Shown: one piece after another, positions 18,942-28,651 of the stretch
Layout of the letters: the number at the start of each line of letters is the position of its first letter
How positions within the stretch are numbered: the stretch's first letter is position 1
Assembly (NCBI RefSeq): GCF_001292705.1
Contig: NZ_LGAK01000004.1
Coordinates: 1 to 64,000 of the forward strand
DNA length: 64,000 bases
Direction of reading: 5' to 3'
From: Marinagarivorans algicola
GTDB lineage: Bacteria > Pseudomonadota > Gammaproteobacteria > Pseudomonadales > Cellvibrionaceae
The notes under the pieces: model-generated
Database searches by the model: none
Told to the model about the DNA's origin: nothing
Seen by the model: the letters and a program-made list of their open reading frames with translations, nothing else
Made by a program: the position numbers and the translations under genes

Positions 18942-21461
18942 CTATTCTCCTACGCCATGGCTAACTAACTGCTGCGAGCTGGCCTTGTGATCAAAATATT
19001 TATTACTCACGTAAGCGCTAACATCACCCATGAGTGCGGTTAATTGTTTTAATTGCTTTTTGAGTATCTTACGGTGGCCATTTTCACGCGTGCTCAAATC
19101 TTTAAGCAAGGTTAATTTAATCAGCGTTTTAGCCTCTAAGGCGGCACGCTCCTCTAACGCCAGCTCATGCCGGGTTTCAGGTATTTTAGGCAAACGTGCC
19201 AAGTGCTTGTTCAGCTCATCTAATTGAAACATTAAAGAGCGCGGATTACTGGTATCTAACATAACTAAGTCGAGGCTCGACTGCACCCCCATACGCGCAC
19301 GATAGCGCCTGCGATAACTGATTAAGTTTTCGAGTGTTAATAATAACGCTTGAATTAACGTACTTTGATCGTGCTCACTCACCTCAACCACTAATAAGTT
19401 TTCGATGATCGCGGCGGTTTGCACTGTGCGCTCTAGCCGCCGACCTATCTGCATAAAGCGCCAGCCTACTCCACGCAGCATACTTTCCTGGGCTAACCCC
19501 GACAGCGCAATTAACGCTGTGACTAGCGGGTCCAGCGCTTCTTCGGGTGCAGCAGCCAGACCACCGGCTAAATCATCATCCAAGGCATGTAACGCATCGC
19601 GAATATCATTGGTTACACGTAGTGTGTCACTCGATAAAAGCTCTTTCGATTCATCGGCGCAATACAGTAATGCATTTAAATTAGAGCGTACGCTCCCCAT
19701 GCGCTGGCCGTCGGCTACCGCTGCGATGAGCTCCTCGCCGGGATCATTTAATAGGCTGTCTTTTGCATCCTTAAAGCCCGGCAACATCGATGTCGTTTCG
19801 GTAATGCACAATAATAATTGCCTGCGGCACACCTCGCTAACTGGCTCTTCGCCATTTAATAATACAAAAACTGTACGCAATAAACGCAGCAACGCCTCGG
19901 CCCGCTCGGCATAGCGCCCCATCCAAAATAAATTCTCAACCACTCGACTCGGCAAGCTAATAAGCTCAGCCTCACGCATCGGTGTAGGTGACTCGCCCAA
20001 TAAAGCCGTATTAACGCGCTCAGGCTCACTCGCAATCACCCACGTATCTTTACTATAAGCGCCTGCCTGATTAGAAATGGCAAATGTGTTTTCGGCCGTC
20101 CCTATACGCGTTAAGCCGCCGGGCATAGCGGTGTAAGACGTTCCACTGGCAACATTGAAGGTACGCAATATAGAGGGCCTAGGCACCAAAGTGCCATCGA
20201 TATAACTGGGTAAATGCATCGCACAGATCGGAGGCTGCGCGACATACAGTTCGGGCTTGGCTTTGACTTTGGCCACAAACAATTCACGCGCTTTCTGGCT
20301 AAGCTCGCGTACCAACACACTGTTTTGTGAGTCGCCGCGATAAATAGGCTTAACAACCCAGTCATCAAAACTGTGTATCACTTTATTATAGTCATGATCA
20401 TCTCCCAGCCAATAACTGGGCACGCTGGGCAACCGTAGCTTACGCCCCAATAACGCTTCGCTAATAACCGGTAAAAATTTAATAAAGATGGGGTTTTCTA
20501 ATACGCCGCTCCCCAATGGGTTGGCAATCACCACTCGTCCGTTACGTACAACCTCTAGTAAGTTAGGCACACCTAATTGCGAATCTCCACGCAGCTCTAC
20601 GGGGTCGCAAAAGCTATCGTCGACTCGACGTAGAATCACATCTACACGACTTAAGCCGTCGAGCGACTTCATCCATACATGGCCATTACGCACGACCAAG
20701 TCGCCACTTTGTACTAAATGGAAACCCAAATAGTTTGCCAAGTAAGCATGCTCAAAGTATGCCTCATTGTGCGTGCCGGGTGTGAGTACAACAATGCGCG
20801 GTTGATCTTGTGTGGTACATAAACCCGTTAGTTTTGTGCGTAATTTTTGAAAAAACTGCGCCAAACGATGCACATGGCTATCCCTAAAGAGGCTCGGTAA
20901 AACACGTGACATCACCGTGCGGTTTTCGAGTGCATAACCGGCTCCGCTAGGTGATTGTGTACGATCAGTTAAAACCTGTAATTCCCCAGTGTGACTACGA
21001 ATTAAATCCACCGAATGCAATAGCAACTGGTGCTCACCCGGTACGCTAATCCCTTGGCATGGCCGCAAAAAACCACGGTGCAAAAATAATGCTTCAGGCG
21101 GAATCACACCCGTGCGAATCAAATGGCGCGGACCATAAATATCTTTTAGAAATAAATTAAAAAGTTCAGAGCGCTCAAGTAAACCGGCTTCAATAGCACC
21201 CCAGCTTTGGCTGGTAATCAGCGAAGGGGTTAAATCCAATTTCCAGTCGTGATTGGGGGCATTTTGCTCGCTATAAATATTGTACGTTGCACCATCATCG
21301 CGCAAAATACGCTGTGCTTTTATTTGCCGATCAGCCAAGCCTTTAGCGCCGAGCGCCTGCAAACTTTCTAGTAGATATTGCCAATGTACCTTCGCCGTCC
21401 CTTGGGCATCAAAAGCCTCATCTTGCACGCCTGGGCGCGGAGCATACGTAAATTCAACCAC
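18942..21461 (-). CDS. Circularly permuted ATP-grasp / alpha-E fusion protein
   Basis: The first 480 residues or so form a circularly permuted ATP-grasp domain (DUF404/DUF407-type), with PSGAGYALENR (171-181), VLTPGTHNEAYFEH (225-238), and the ATP-contacting lysine K371 in VVKPIYRGDSQ. The alpha-E (DUF403) helical domain begins near residue 505 (SRVVENLFWMGRYAERAE) and runs to the end. The glycine-rich NESGGYG loop of the stand-alone paralogue at 26152-27702 is replaced here by YRGDSQNS. The start is GTG with AAGG seven bases upstream. It is predicted to form amide bonds, substrate unknown, and is the first gene of a two-gene unit with the following transglutaminase. Confidence 0.87.
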   Translation of the reverse strand: MVEFTYAPRPGVQDEAFDAQGTAKVHWQYLLESLQALGAKGLADRQIKAQRILRDDGATYNIYSEQNAPNHDWKLDLTPSLITSQSWGAIEAGLLERSELFNLFLKDIYGPRHLIRTGVIPPEALFLHRGFLRPCQGISVPGEHQLLLHSVDLIRSHTGELQVLTDRTQSPSGAGYALENRTVMSRVLPSLFRDSHVHRLAQFFQKLRTKLTGLCTTQDQPRIVVLTPGTHNEAYFEHAYLANYLGFHLVQSGDLVVRNGHVWMKSLDGLSRVDVILRRVDDSFCDPVELRGDSQLGVPNLLEVVRNGRVVIANPLGSGVLENPIFIKFLPVISEALLGRKLRLPSVPSYWLGDDHDYNKVIHSFDDWVVKPIYRGDSQNSVLVRELSQKARELFVAKVKAKPELYVAQPPICAMHLPSYIDGTLVPRPSILRTFNVASGTSYTAMPGGLTRIGTAENTFAISNQAGAYSKDTWVIASEPERVNTALLGESPTPMREAELISLPSRVVENLFWMGRYAERAEALLRLLRTVFVLLNGEEPVSEVCRRQLLLCITETTSMLPGFKDAKDSLLNDPGEELIAAVADGQRMGSVRSNLNALLYCADESKELLSSDTLRVTNDIRDALHALDDDLAGGLAAAPEEALDPLVTALIALSGLAQESMLRGVGWRFMQIGRRLERTVQTAAIIENLLVVEVSEHDQSTLIQALLLTLENLISYRRRYRARMGVQSSLDLVMLDTSNPRSLMFQLDELNKHLARLPKIPETRHELALEERAALEAKTLIKLTLLKDLSTRENGHRKILKKQLKQLTALMGDVSAYVSNKYFDHKASSQQLVSHGVGE

Positions 21462-21769
21462 AGTTCAACCTTATTGGTAAGCATCAGCCTAACGCGTGAG
21501 CCATTACACCCACTTGCTTACGGCATCTATTAAGTTGGATATTGCTGCGTATCTTAAAAGAATCATGATCGCCAGCTGTCATTTATCAGCATTTATTGTC
21601 GCACGTTTACACTAAAAGGCGACTAACGCTTAAGCGCTATTGTCATGGGTCATCCATTCTATCTTTAGACTCTAAAATGAATCTTTCGACACCTTTAAAA
21701 TACACTAAAATAAAAAATCCGTGCTTACTAAGCTAAGCACGGATTCATCAAAGCATTCAATATTAACCA
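21462..21769. other. Intergenic region between the two amidoligase units
   Basis: This 308-base gap contains the terminator of the upstream unit (21712-21744). The promoter for the ATP-grasp/alpha-E fusion must lie in the remaining bases toward 21462. I see no ORF or repeat. An Anbu-type peptidase gene, which accompanies some of these clusters, is not here. Confidence 0.5.
21712..21744 (-). terminator. Strong intrinsic terminator after transglutaminase-DUF2126 gene
   Basis: A perfect 11-bp stem (21717-21727 with 21734-21744) around a 6-base loop is followed on the minus strand by six U residues (A run 21712-21717). It begins 26 bases after the stop codon of the 1129-aa gene and splits the region into two transcription units. 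Confidence 0.92.
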
Positions 21770-24700
21770 CTAACCCAATGTTTTAGCTGCACGCCGTAAG
21801 TCCAGCGTATAAGGATACTCGCTAAGTGGTTCCTCGGGTGGTGGGCCCATCGGTCGCAATGGCACCTCGCGAGGGAAAAACTCACGCACAGCATTGGTTT
21901 CGGGAGGGACTGTAAACACACCTTGGCTATGACTAAGGTCATCATAGCGATTTACCCGACGCGACTCAGCCTCGAAGGCATTAATAGGATACGCATTATA
22001 ACTTAGCCCGCCAGGGTGGCTAACATGATATGTACAACCACCGATTGAACGGCCCGTCCAAGTATCAATTAAATCGAAGGTTAAAGGCGTATGAACACCA
22101 ATGGTCGGGTGCAACGCCGAAGGTGGTGCCCAGGCACGATAACGCACTCCAGCAATCGCCTCGCCATGCTTGCCTGTCGCATGTAAAGGTACCCGACGGC
22201 CGTTACATGCCAGTACATAGCGACTATCAGTTAAGCCCGACACCCGAACTTGCAAACGCTCTACCGATGAATCGACATAACGGGCAGTACCAAAACTACC
22301 CACCTCTTCACCAAGTACGTGCCAAGGCTCAATCGCCCAACGTAATTCAAGCTCAATATCATCCAGCTTCACACGGCCATAATGCGGAAAACGAAACTCT
22401 TCGAAAGGCAAAAGCCACTGCGCCTTAAAAGGATAACCGTGGCGTGTTAAGTCATCGCATACCTCTTGGATATCACGCCAAATAAAATGCGGCAACATAA
22501 ATTTATCGTGTAATGCCGTACCCCAACGCACCAAAGGCTTTTTATAAGGCTCTTGCCAAAAGCGGGCCACCAACGCACGAATCAATAGAGCTTGCACTAA
22601 ACTCATGCGGCTATGTGGCGGCATTTCAAAGCCTCGAAACTCTAAAATTCCCTGCCTACCGCTAGCACTGCCTGGCGCATATAGCTTATCAATACAAAAT
22701 TCAGCACGGTGAGTATTGCCTGTAATATCAATTAATAAGTTACGCATTAAACGGTCAACTAACCACGGTTGATCCGCTAAGCCCTCTGGCATTTGCTCAA
22801 AGGCAATTTCCATTTCATACAACATTTCATCACGGCCCTCATCAGCGCGTGGCGCTTGGCTGGTTGGGCCAATAAATGTTCCTGAAAACAAGTACGATAA
22901 ACTTGGGTGGTGCTGCCAAAATGTAACAAAGCTGCGCAATAAATCGGGGCGGCGTAGCATGGGGCTATCGGCCGGCGTTTTACCACCAAGTGTCATATGG
23001 TTACCGCCGCCAGTACCCGTATGACGGCCATCAAGCATAAACTTTTCAGCCGCAAGGCGTGACTCACGTGCTGCGGCATAAAGCTCTGTGGTATTACTGA
23101 CAAGCTCTTGCCAATGACTGGCTGGATGAATATTTACCTCGATTACCCCAGGGTCTGGCGTAATCAAAAACTTTTGCATCCGCGCGTCTTTGGGTGGCTC
23201 ATACCCTTCAATAATAATAGGTGTTTCTTGCTGCTCAGCCACGCGCTCTAATGCACTAACTATTTCAAGGTAATCCTCTAAAGCGTAAACAGGTGGTAAA
23301 AACACATGAACTTTGCCTGCGCGCGCTTCAATACACAAAGCCGTACGAATCACCTCAGCCCCCGAGCGACTTTGCTTTTTAGCTGCAGGCGAGCCAAGTG
23401 CAGGGCCAAAACCCGGCACATCATGATTGGCATAAGCTGACGGCACACTCTCATGCACCACTCGCTGCCCTTGATGGTCGATCGGCTCATCAAACGGGTC
23501 GCGCTCGGGCGTGTAGTCACTATCACTCGGTGCTGGCAAGTCGCCCAACGGTAAGCGCAAACCCATCGGCGAGTCTCCTGGGATCAACACTAAACGCTCA
23601 CGCCTAAATTGCCAACGGCTAGAGCACCAGGCACTGTTAGTCATATCTCGCTCAATAGGTAAAACAAAACCTGTAGGCGTATCAAAGCCCTGCTCGAGTA
23701 CACGCGCTAAACGTTTGCGCTCAAGGCTAGCTTTAGCATCAGCGATTAAAGCATCTACATTTTTGGGTAAGCGCTGCTCTTGCAATAAATAATGTAAGCC
23801 ATCTTCATACGCTGGGTGCACAAAGCGTTTTTCGATTCCGAGTGTGGCGGCTAATTGATCACTGAACTTGCGTGCCGTATTGGCATTATGGCCATAATTT
23901 TTATCGACACGTGCTAATAGCTCAGGCTTATGCCAAACAGGTTCACCGTCTTTACGCCAAAACACACCCAACGCCCAACGCGGTACCTCTTCGCCGGGAT
24001 ACCACTTACCTTGGCCGTAATGCAACATCGCATTAGGCGCAAAAGTATCGCGCAAGCGTAGCAATAACGTTTTAGCTAACCGCAATTTATCGCTGCCTAG
24101 CGCCTCGGTATTCCACTGGGCACTCTCCATATCATCGATAGAAACAAAAGTCGGTTCACCACCCATGGTTAAACGAACATCCAAAGCCTCTAAATCTTTA
24201 TCAACTGCATCCCCTAACGCTAAAATGTCTTGCCATTGATCGTCGGTATACGGTTTAGTCACACGCGGGTCTTCGTGAAAGCGCGTTACTTCATTACTGT
24301 AATCAAACACTACCTCACATTTGTCCATCGCCCCTTCAATAGGTGCCGCCGAGCTCGGATCGGGAGTGCACGCTAATGGAATATGACCCTCACCGGCAAA
24401 CAAGCCCGATGTCGGATCGAGGCCCACCCAGCCTGCACCCGGTAAAAATACTTCACACCACGCATGTAAATCAGTAAAGTCTTTTTCAGCACCCGAAGGG
24501 CCGTCTAATGACTTTTCATCGGGGGCAAGCTGCACCAAATAACCAGAAGCAAAGCGTGCTGCCAGACCTAGGTGCCGTAATACCTGCACCATTAGCCAAG
24601 CCGAGTCACGACAAGAGCCTTTTGCCAGTGTTAGAGTCTCTTCTGGTGTTTGTACACCGGGCTCCATCCGAATGGCATATTCCACGGCATGTTGAATCAC

Positions 24701-25159
24701 TTGATTGACATCCACCAAAAAATCGATGGTGCGGCGTTTTTCTAAAGATATGCCAGCTACTAAATCATTAAAGGCCGTGGCGCACTCTTTTTCTTCTAGC
24801 TTTTCAAGATAAGGCGTCAACTCTTTCATTAGCTGCTTAGAGTATTTAAAAGGAAACTCTTCGGCATAGTCATCTAAAAAGAAATCAAATGGATTGATCA
24901 CCACCATATCGGCAAGCACTTCAACCTCAACCGATAGCTCTTTGGTTTTTTCGGGAAACACTATACTCGCCAAAAAATTCCCGAAGGCATCTTGCTGCCA
25001 ATTAATAAAGTGATTTTCTGGTTTTATCTTTAAACTATAACTATGAATTGGCGTACGGCAATGCGGCCCAGGGCGCAAGCGTATAGTATGTTTCGATAAA
25101 TTAACCAAGCGATCAAATTTATAATGAGTGTTATGATTCAGAGCAACACGGATAGTCAT
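21770..25159 (-). CDS. Transglutaminase-DUF2126 (putative amidoligase) fusion
   Basis: This 1129-aa protein has a transglutaminase N-terminal domain (about 1-90) and a papain-like core with C183 (KGSCRDSAW), H232 (DLHAWCEV) and D248 (GLDPTSG). The large C-terminal DUF2126 region begins near residue 320. DUF2126 is a proposed glutamine-synthetase-like amidoligase; here it contains GGGNHMTLGG and the motif HRAEFCIDKLYAPGS. A predicted bond-breaking or bond-exchanging activity is therefore fused to a predicted bond-forming one. No signal peptide is present. It is the third gene of a unit with alpha-E (54 bases upstream) and ATP-grasp, and ends at a strong terminator. Confidence 0.9.
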   Translation of the reverse strand: MTIRVALNHNTHYKFDRLVNLSKHTIRLRPGPHCRTPIHSYSLKIKPENHFINWQQDAFGNFLASIVFPEKTKELSVEVEVLADMVVINPFDFFLDDYAEEFPFKYSKQLMKELTPYLEKLEEKECATAFNDLVAGISLEKRRTIDFLVDVNQVIQHAVEYAIRMEPGVQTPEETLTLAKGSCRDSAWLMVQVLRHLGLAARFASGYLVQLAPDEKSLDGPSGAEKDFTDLHAWCEVFLPGAGWVGLDPTSGLFAGEGHIPLACTPDPSSAAPIEGAMDKCEVVFDYSNEVTRFHEDPRVTKPYTDDQWQDILALGDAVDKDLEALDVRLTMGGEPTFVSIDDMESAQWNTEALGSDKLRLAKTLLLRLRDTFAPNAMLHYGQGKWYPGEEVPRWALGVFWRKDGEPVWHKPELLARVDKNYGHNANTARKFSDQLAATLGIEKRFVHPAYEDGLHYLLQEQRLPKNVDALIADAKASLERKRLARVLEQGFDTPTGFVLPIERDMTNSAWCSSRWQFRRERLVLIPGDSPMGLRLPLGDLPAPSDSDYTPERDPFDEPIDHQGQRVVHESVPSAYANHDVPGFGPALGSPAAKKQSRSGAEVIRTALCIEARAGKVHVFLPPVYALEDYLEIVSALERVAEQQETPIIIEGYEPPKDARMQKFLITPDPGVIEVNIHPASHWQELVSNTTELYAAARESRLAAEKFMLDGRHTGTGGGNHMTLGGKTPADSPMLRRPDLLRSFVTFWQHHPSLSYLFSGTFIGPTSQAPRADEGRDEMLYEMEIAFEQMPEGLADQPWLVDRLMRNLLIDITGNTHRAEFCIDKLYAPGSASGRQGILEFRGFEMPPHSRMSLVQALLIRALVARFWQEPYKKPLVRWGTALHDKFMLPHFIWRDIQEVCDDLTRHGYPFKAQWLLPFEEFRFPHYGRVKLDDIELELRWAIEPWHVLGEEVGSFGTARYVDSSVERLQVRVSGLTDSRYVLACNGRRVPLHATGKHGEAIAGVRYRAWAPPSALHPTIGVHTPLTFDLIDTWTGRSIGGCTYHVSHPGGLSYNAYPINAFEAESRRVNRYDDLSHSQGVFTVPPETNAVREFFPREVPLRPMGPPPEEPLSEYPYTLDLRRAAKTLG

Positions 25160-25213
25160 AAATACCCCAGCTTTTGCCTTATAGCATGCGCTTTTAAAAG
25201 AGTGTAAAAAACA

Positions 25214-26149
25214 TTAATCCCATACTGGGAACCAAGTTTCACTGATTTTTTTATGTAAATCGATAATATGCAATTGCAGCTCATTAAGGTCATCACGCAG
25301 CGGTTGCCCTAATGATTCCGGCTCATAGTCATCAACAATATCCGCTTTGATAGCGTCTAAATACTCTGTTAAGTTCTCTGAATTCGGCAGCTGCTCGCAA
25401 GCACTAATCAGCGCATTCAAACAATATTCAATTGATTTAGGGAAATACTGATTGGTCACCAAATAACCGACTACATCATACCCTTTAATGGCTTGCCGTG
25501 TAGCGCGTCGGTAACTGTGGTCGGCATTTAGCGAACGCAGTAGATTGAGCCAAATAATTTGATGCGTATTCACAGCTTCATCAATATCTTGCGCCTCCAT
25601 AATACCGGCCATGGCGGCATCAATATTGCGCGACGTCATATCGGCACGCTCTAAATTGCGCCCGATACGTAAAAACGTCCAAGCCGCATCATGAGGCATA
25701 TCGCTATACAATGTTCCCAAAATTTGCTGGCAACCGCAGATAATATTACTCAAAAATTCATGTCGCTTTCCCCGATTAATACCTTGCTGAATATTGTCCT
25801 TAACATAGCGATTAAGCTCGTTAATGGCATACCATACATCGGATGGTATGACATCGCGTGTTGTTCGTATATTTTCACGCGTAGCTTTTAACGATGAGAC
25901 AATAGAAGAATAATTACTCTCATCGCCAATTAAAAATTTAATCACGTTGCGCTCATCTTGCACCGCATAACGCTCACTAAAATCTTTTTGCAAACTATTA
26001 ATGGTAATCAGGTTATACCAACTCAATTGCACCGTACGCGGCAAATCAAATAATAATTTATCGTAAATACTGATTAAGCGTGCGGTACTTTCAATACGCT
26101 CTAAATAACGCGCAGTCCAATAAACACGCTCTGCCACTTTAGATAACAT
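25214..26149 (-). CDS. Alpha-E domain protein (DUF403)
   Basis: This 311-aa, almost wholly helical protein carries the alpha-E hallmark at its N-terminus (SKVAERVYWTARYLERIESTARL) and conserved Trp/Arg residues in AAWTFLRIGRNLERADMTSRNID. Its biochemical role is unknown, but it is nearly always encoded with a circularly permuted ATP-grasp protein, and may bind its substrate or partner. It starts two bases after the ATP-grasp stop with a strong AAGGAGG inside that gene, so expression is probably tightly coupled. A second alpha-E copy is fused to an ATP-grasp domain at 18942-21461. Confidence 0.9.
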   Translation of the reverse strand: MLSKVAERVYWTARYLERIESTARLISIYDKLLFDLPRTVQLSWYNLITINSLQKDFSERYAVQDERNVIKFLIGDESNYSSIVSSLKATRENIRTTRDVIPSDVWYAINELNRYVKDNIQQGINRGKRHEFLSNIICGCQQILGTLYSDMPHDAAWTFLRIGRNLERADMTSRNIDAAMAGIMEAQDIDEAVNTHQIIWLNLLRSLNADHSYRRATRQAIKGYDVVGYLVTNQYFPKSIEYCLNALISACEQLPNSENLTEYLDAIKADIVDDYEPESLGQPLRDDLNELQLHIIDLHKKISETWFPVWD

Positions 26150-26151
26150 AA

Positions 26152-27702
26152 CTATGCGCCTCCTTGACTGCTTTGGCTTTGATTACTCGCCTTTGAGGGG
26201 CTGGCTTTAACTGTCTTTTTGGCGCTGATTTTTTTAGCAGTACTGGCTTTATCAGCATCGGTATCCACAATCCACGTATCTTTACTGCCCCCACCTTGTG
26301 AAGAATTCACCACGAGCGAGCCTTTTTTCATTGCGACACGAGTCAACCCACCGGTTGTGACATATGTGTCTTTACCTTGTAAAATAAACGGCCGTAAGTC
26401 GAGGTGACGCGGCTCAGGTGTGTGCTTGCCAATTAAGGTCGGTGCCGTTGATAAGTCGAGTGTAGGCTGAGCAATATAATTTCGCGGGTTAGCCTTGATT
26501 AAAGCGGCAAACGTTTCGCGTTCTTTTTTAGTTGAGTGCGGCCCCACCAGCATGCCATAACCACCCGATTCATTCGCAGGCTTAACCACTAACTTATCAA
26601 GGTTATTCAGTACATAATTGCGCTCGCTATCTTTGTAGCACAAAAAGGTTTCAACATTGGGGATAATTGGATCTTGATCTAAATAATACTTAATCACTTG
26701 CGGAACATAAGCATAGACCACCTTATCATCAGCCACTCCCGCACCTGGCGCGTTAGCCAGCGCAACTTTACCGGCGCGCCATGCGCGCATTAAACCTGGC
26801 ACACCTAATATAGAGTCTTTATGAAATACCTCGGGATCTAAAAACAAATCATCAATACGGCGATAAATAACATCTACCTGCTCAAGGCCATCAATGTTTT
26901 TCATATATACACAATCATCATCACCCACCACCAAATCACTGCCTTCAACCAGCTCGGCACCCATTTGCTGCGCCAAAAAAGCGTGCTCGAAATAAGCGGA
27001 ATTAAAAATACCTGGGGTTAATACAGCAATAATAGGTTGCTTTTCTTTACGCGGAGACAGCGCACTTAAGGTATCAAACAAGCGCGCAGGGTAATCACCA
27101 ATAGGGGCAATATCCACTTGCTCAAAAACCTCGGGGAATACACGCTTCATGATAGAGCGATTCTCAAGCATGTAAGACACACCTGATGGGACACGCAAGT
27201 TATCTTCTAGTACATACAGTTCACCATCACCCGCACGCACCAAATCTGTGCCACAAACATGCGCCCACACACCATAAGCGGGCGAAACGCCTTCACACTC
27301 TTTGCGATAGTTAACCGATTGCTTTAAAACAAATTCGGGGATAATACCATCTTTGATAATCTTCTGATCATGGTACAAATCATCAATAAACATATTCAAT
27401 GCTTGCAAACGTTGCGCTAAGCCTTGCTCAGCAATATCCCACTGCTTTTTAGCAATCACACGCGGGATAATATCCAATGGCCATGCACGGTCAATATTGC
27501 CTTCATCGGTATATACCGTAAAACTCACACCCATTGCCTGAATGGTGGCGTCAGCAGCCATACGGCGTGCAGCAATATCCTCAGGTGTTAAACTTTTTAA
27601 ATATGACACTAATTTTTTTGCCGGTAGACGGGCATTACCCCGCGCGCTCATCAGCTCATCATAAAAGCCGCTTGAGTCATACTCTTTCCAATATTGCTGC
27701 AT
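26152..27702 (-). CDS. Circularly permuted ATP-grasp protein
   Basis: This 516-aa member of the DUF404/DUF407 (CP_ATPgrasp) family shows EDNLRVPSGVSYMLENR (166-182), VLTPGIFNSAYFEH (227-240), RRIDDLFLDP (281-290) and the ATP-binding lysine K374 followed by a glycine-rich loop, NESGGYG. The family is predicted to ligate an amino group to a carboxylate with ATP. The last 35 or so residues are a Lys/Ser/Ala-rich tail, probably disordered. It is the first gene of the three-gene unit with alpha-E and transglutaminase-DUF2126. The substrate is not known. Confidence 0.9.
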   Translation of the reverse strand: MQQYWKEYDSSGFYDELMSARGNARLPAKKLVSYLKSLTPEDIAARRMAADATIQAMGVSFTVYTDEGNIDRAWPLDIIPRVIAKKQWDIAEQGLAQRLQALNMFIDDLYHDQKIIKDGIIPEFVLKQSVNYRKECEGVSPAYGVWAHVCGTDLVRAGDGELYVLEDNLRVPSGVSYMLENRSIMKRVFPEVFEQVDIAPIGDYPARLFDTLSALSPRKEKQPIIAVLTPGIFNSAYFEHAFLAQQMGAELVEGSDLVVGDDDCVYMKNIDGLEQVDVIYRRIDDLFLDPEVFHKDSILGVPGLMRAWRAGKVALANAPGAGVADDKVVYAYVPQVIKYYLDQDPIIPNVETFLCYKDSERNYVLNNLDKLVVKPANESGGYGMLVGPHSTKKERETFAALIKANPRNYIAQPTLDLSTAPTLIGKHTPEPRHLDLRPFILQGKDTYVTTGGLTRVAMKKGSLVVNSSQGGGSKDTWIVDTDADKASTAKKISAKKTVKASPSKASNQSQSSQGGA

Positions 27703-27883
27703 CGTTTCACGCTCGTTAAAAGCCCGCCTAAACAGAGTTACTCATACCCTATTGCTTAAGCTGTTTGCTTGTTTGAATCTTAAATTATTAAACCCGGCAT
27801 ACGCTCGGCACTTTTACAACTGATATGCTCTACATCACTTGATATACTATTCGATGTATTTAGCCACTGTTAAGGAATACTGT

Positions 27884-28651
27884 ATGCCCTTGTGCTATAC
27901 CCCACCCAAATTACCGCTATACAACAGTCAACAAAAAGTGATTGACTACCCTGTACGCCGAATTATCTGCATCGGCCGTAACTATGCTGACCATGCAAAA
28001 GAGATGGAGCAAAAATTCCCTGTCGATACTCAACCACAGAACAGCTTACTCAAGGAGGCACCGCCGTTCTTTTTTTATAAACCGCTAACAGCTTTGGTGC
28101 CACCTTGTGGCAATACACCCCCCGATTCTGGCACAACAAGCCCCATTGAATGGCGACTACCAACATACAGTCAAAACGTTCACTATGAAACAGAAATTTG
28201 CATAGCTATTGGAGGTAAATTAACACTCAATAATTTAGATCAAATAGAGGATTTAGACAACGCCATTATCGGTGCTGGAATAGCGTTAGATATGACATGT
28301 AGAGACATTCAACAAACCGCTAAAAAGGGTGGCCGACCTTGGGCGGCAGCTAAAGGGTTTGATTATTCAGCACCCTGCTCGGCACTGATGGCATGCGACT
28401 GGGAAAGCCTGCAAAAAACACCCGCTTTTTTATTGCACAAAAATAATGCACCCGTTCAACACGGCAACCTCAACAATATGATTTGGCCCATTCCAGCACT
28501 GCTGGCCGAACTCAGTCGCTTTACCCAGCTTGATGTAGGCGATCTGATACTCACCGGCACACCTGCTGGCGTAGGATCTGTCACAAAAGGCGACCACCTA
28601 AAAGCCCAGCTCATCAATACCGCTTGCCAGCTTGAGCTCAACATCGTATAA
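27884..28651 (+). CDS. Fumarylacetoacetate hydrolase family protein
   Basis: The protein (255 aa) has the FAH fold, with CIGRNYADHAKEM (29-41), metal-ligand residues E102/E104 in YETEICIAIGG, the aspartate in GIALDMTCRD (D135), and the C-terminal GDLILTGTPAGVG loop. Such enzymes are acylpyruvate hydrolases or oxaloacetate decarboxylases; the exact substrate cannot be read from the sequence. The ORF opens at a TTG (27839), but the ATG at 27884 has AAGGA at good spacing and fits the family start. A Pro/Ser-rich insertion (about residues 73-90) lies in the middle. Confidence 0.88.
   Translation: MPLCYTPPKLPLYNSQQKVIDYPVRRIICIGRNYADHAKEMEQKFPVDTQPQNSLLKEAPPFFFYKPLTALVPPCGNTPPDSGTTSPIEWRLPTYSQNVHYETEICIAIGGKLTLNNLDQIEDLDNAIIGAGIALDMTCRDIQQTAKKGGRPWAAAKGFDYSAPCSALMACDWESLQKTPAFLLHKNNAPVQHGNLNNMIWPIPALLAELSRFTQLDVGDLILTGTPAGVGSVTKGDHLKAQLINTACQLELNIV

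Noticed and set aside
21462-21769. Anbu-type proteasome-like peptidase gene in the amidoligase block
   Set aside because: Often reported near alpha-E/transglutaminase genes, but no such ORF exists here or in the rest of the window.
22030-22428. Plus-strand ORF of 132 codons inside the transglutaminase-DUF2126 gene
   Set aside because: Antisense shadow of a conserved coding region.
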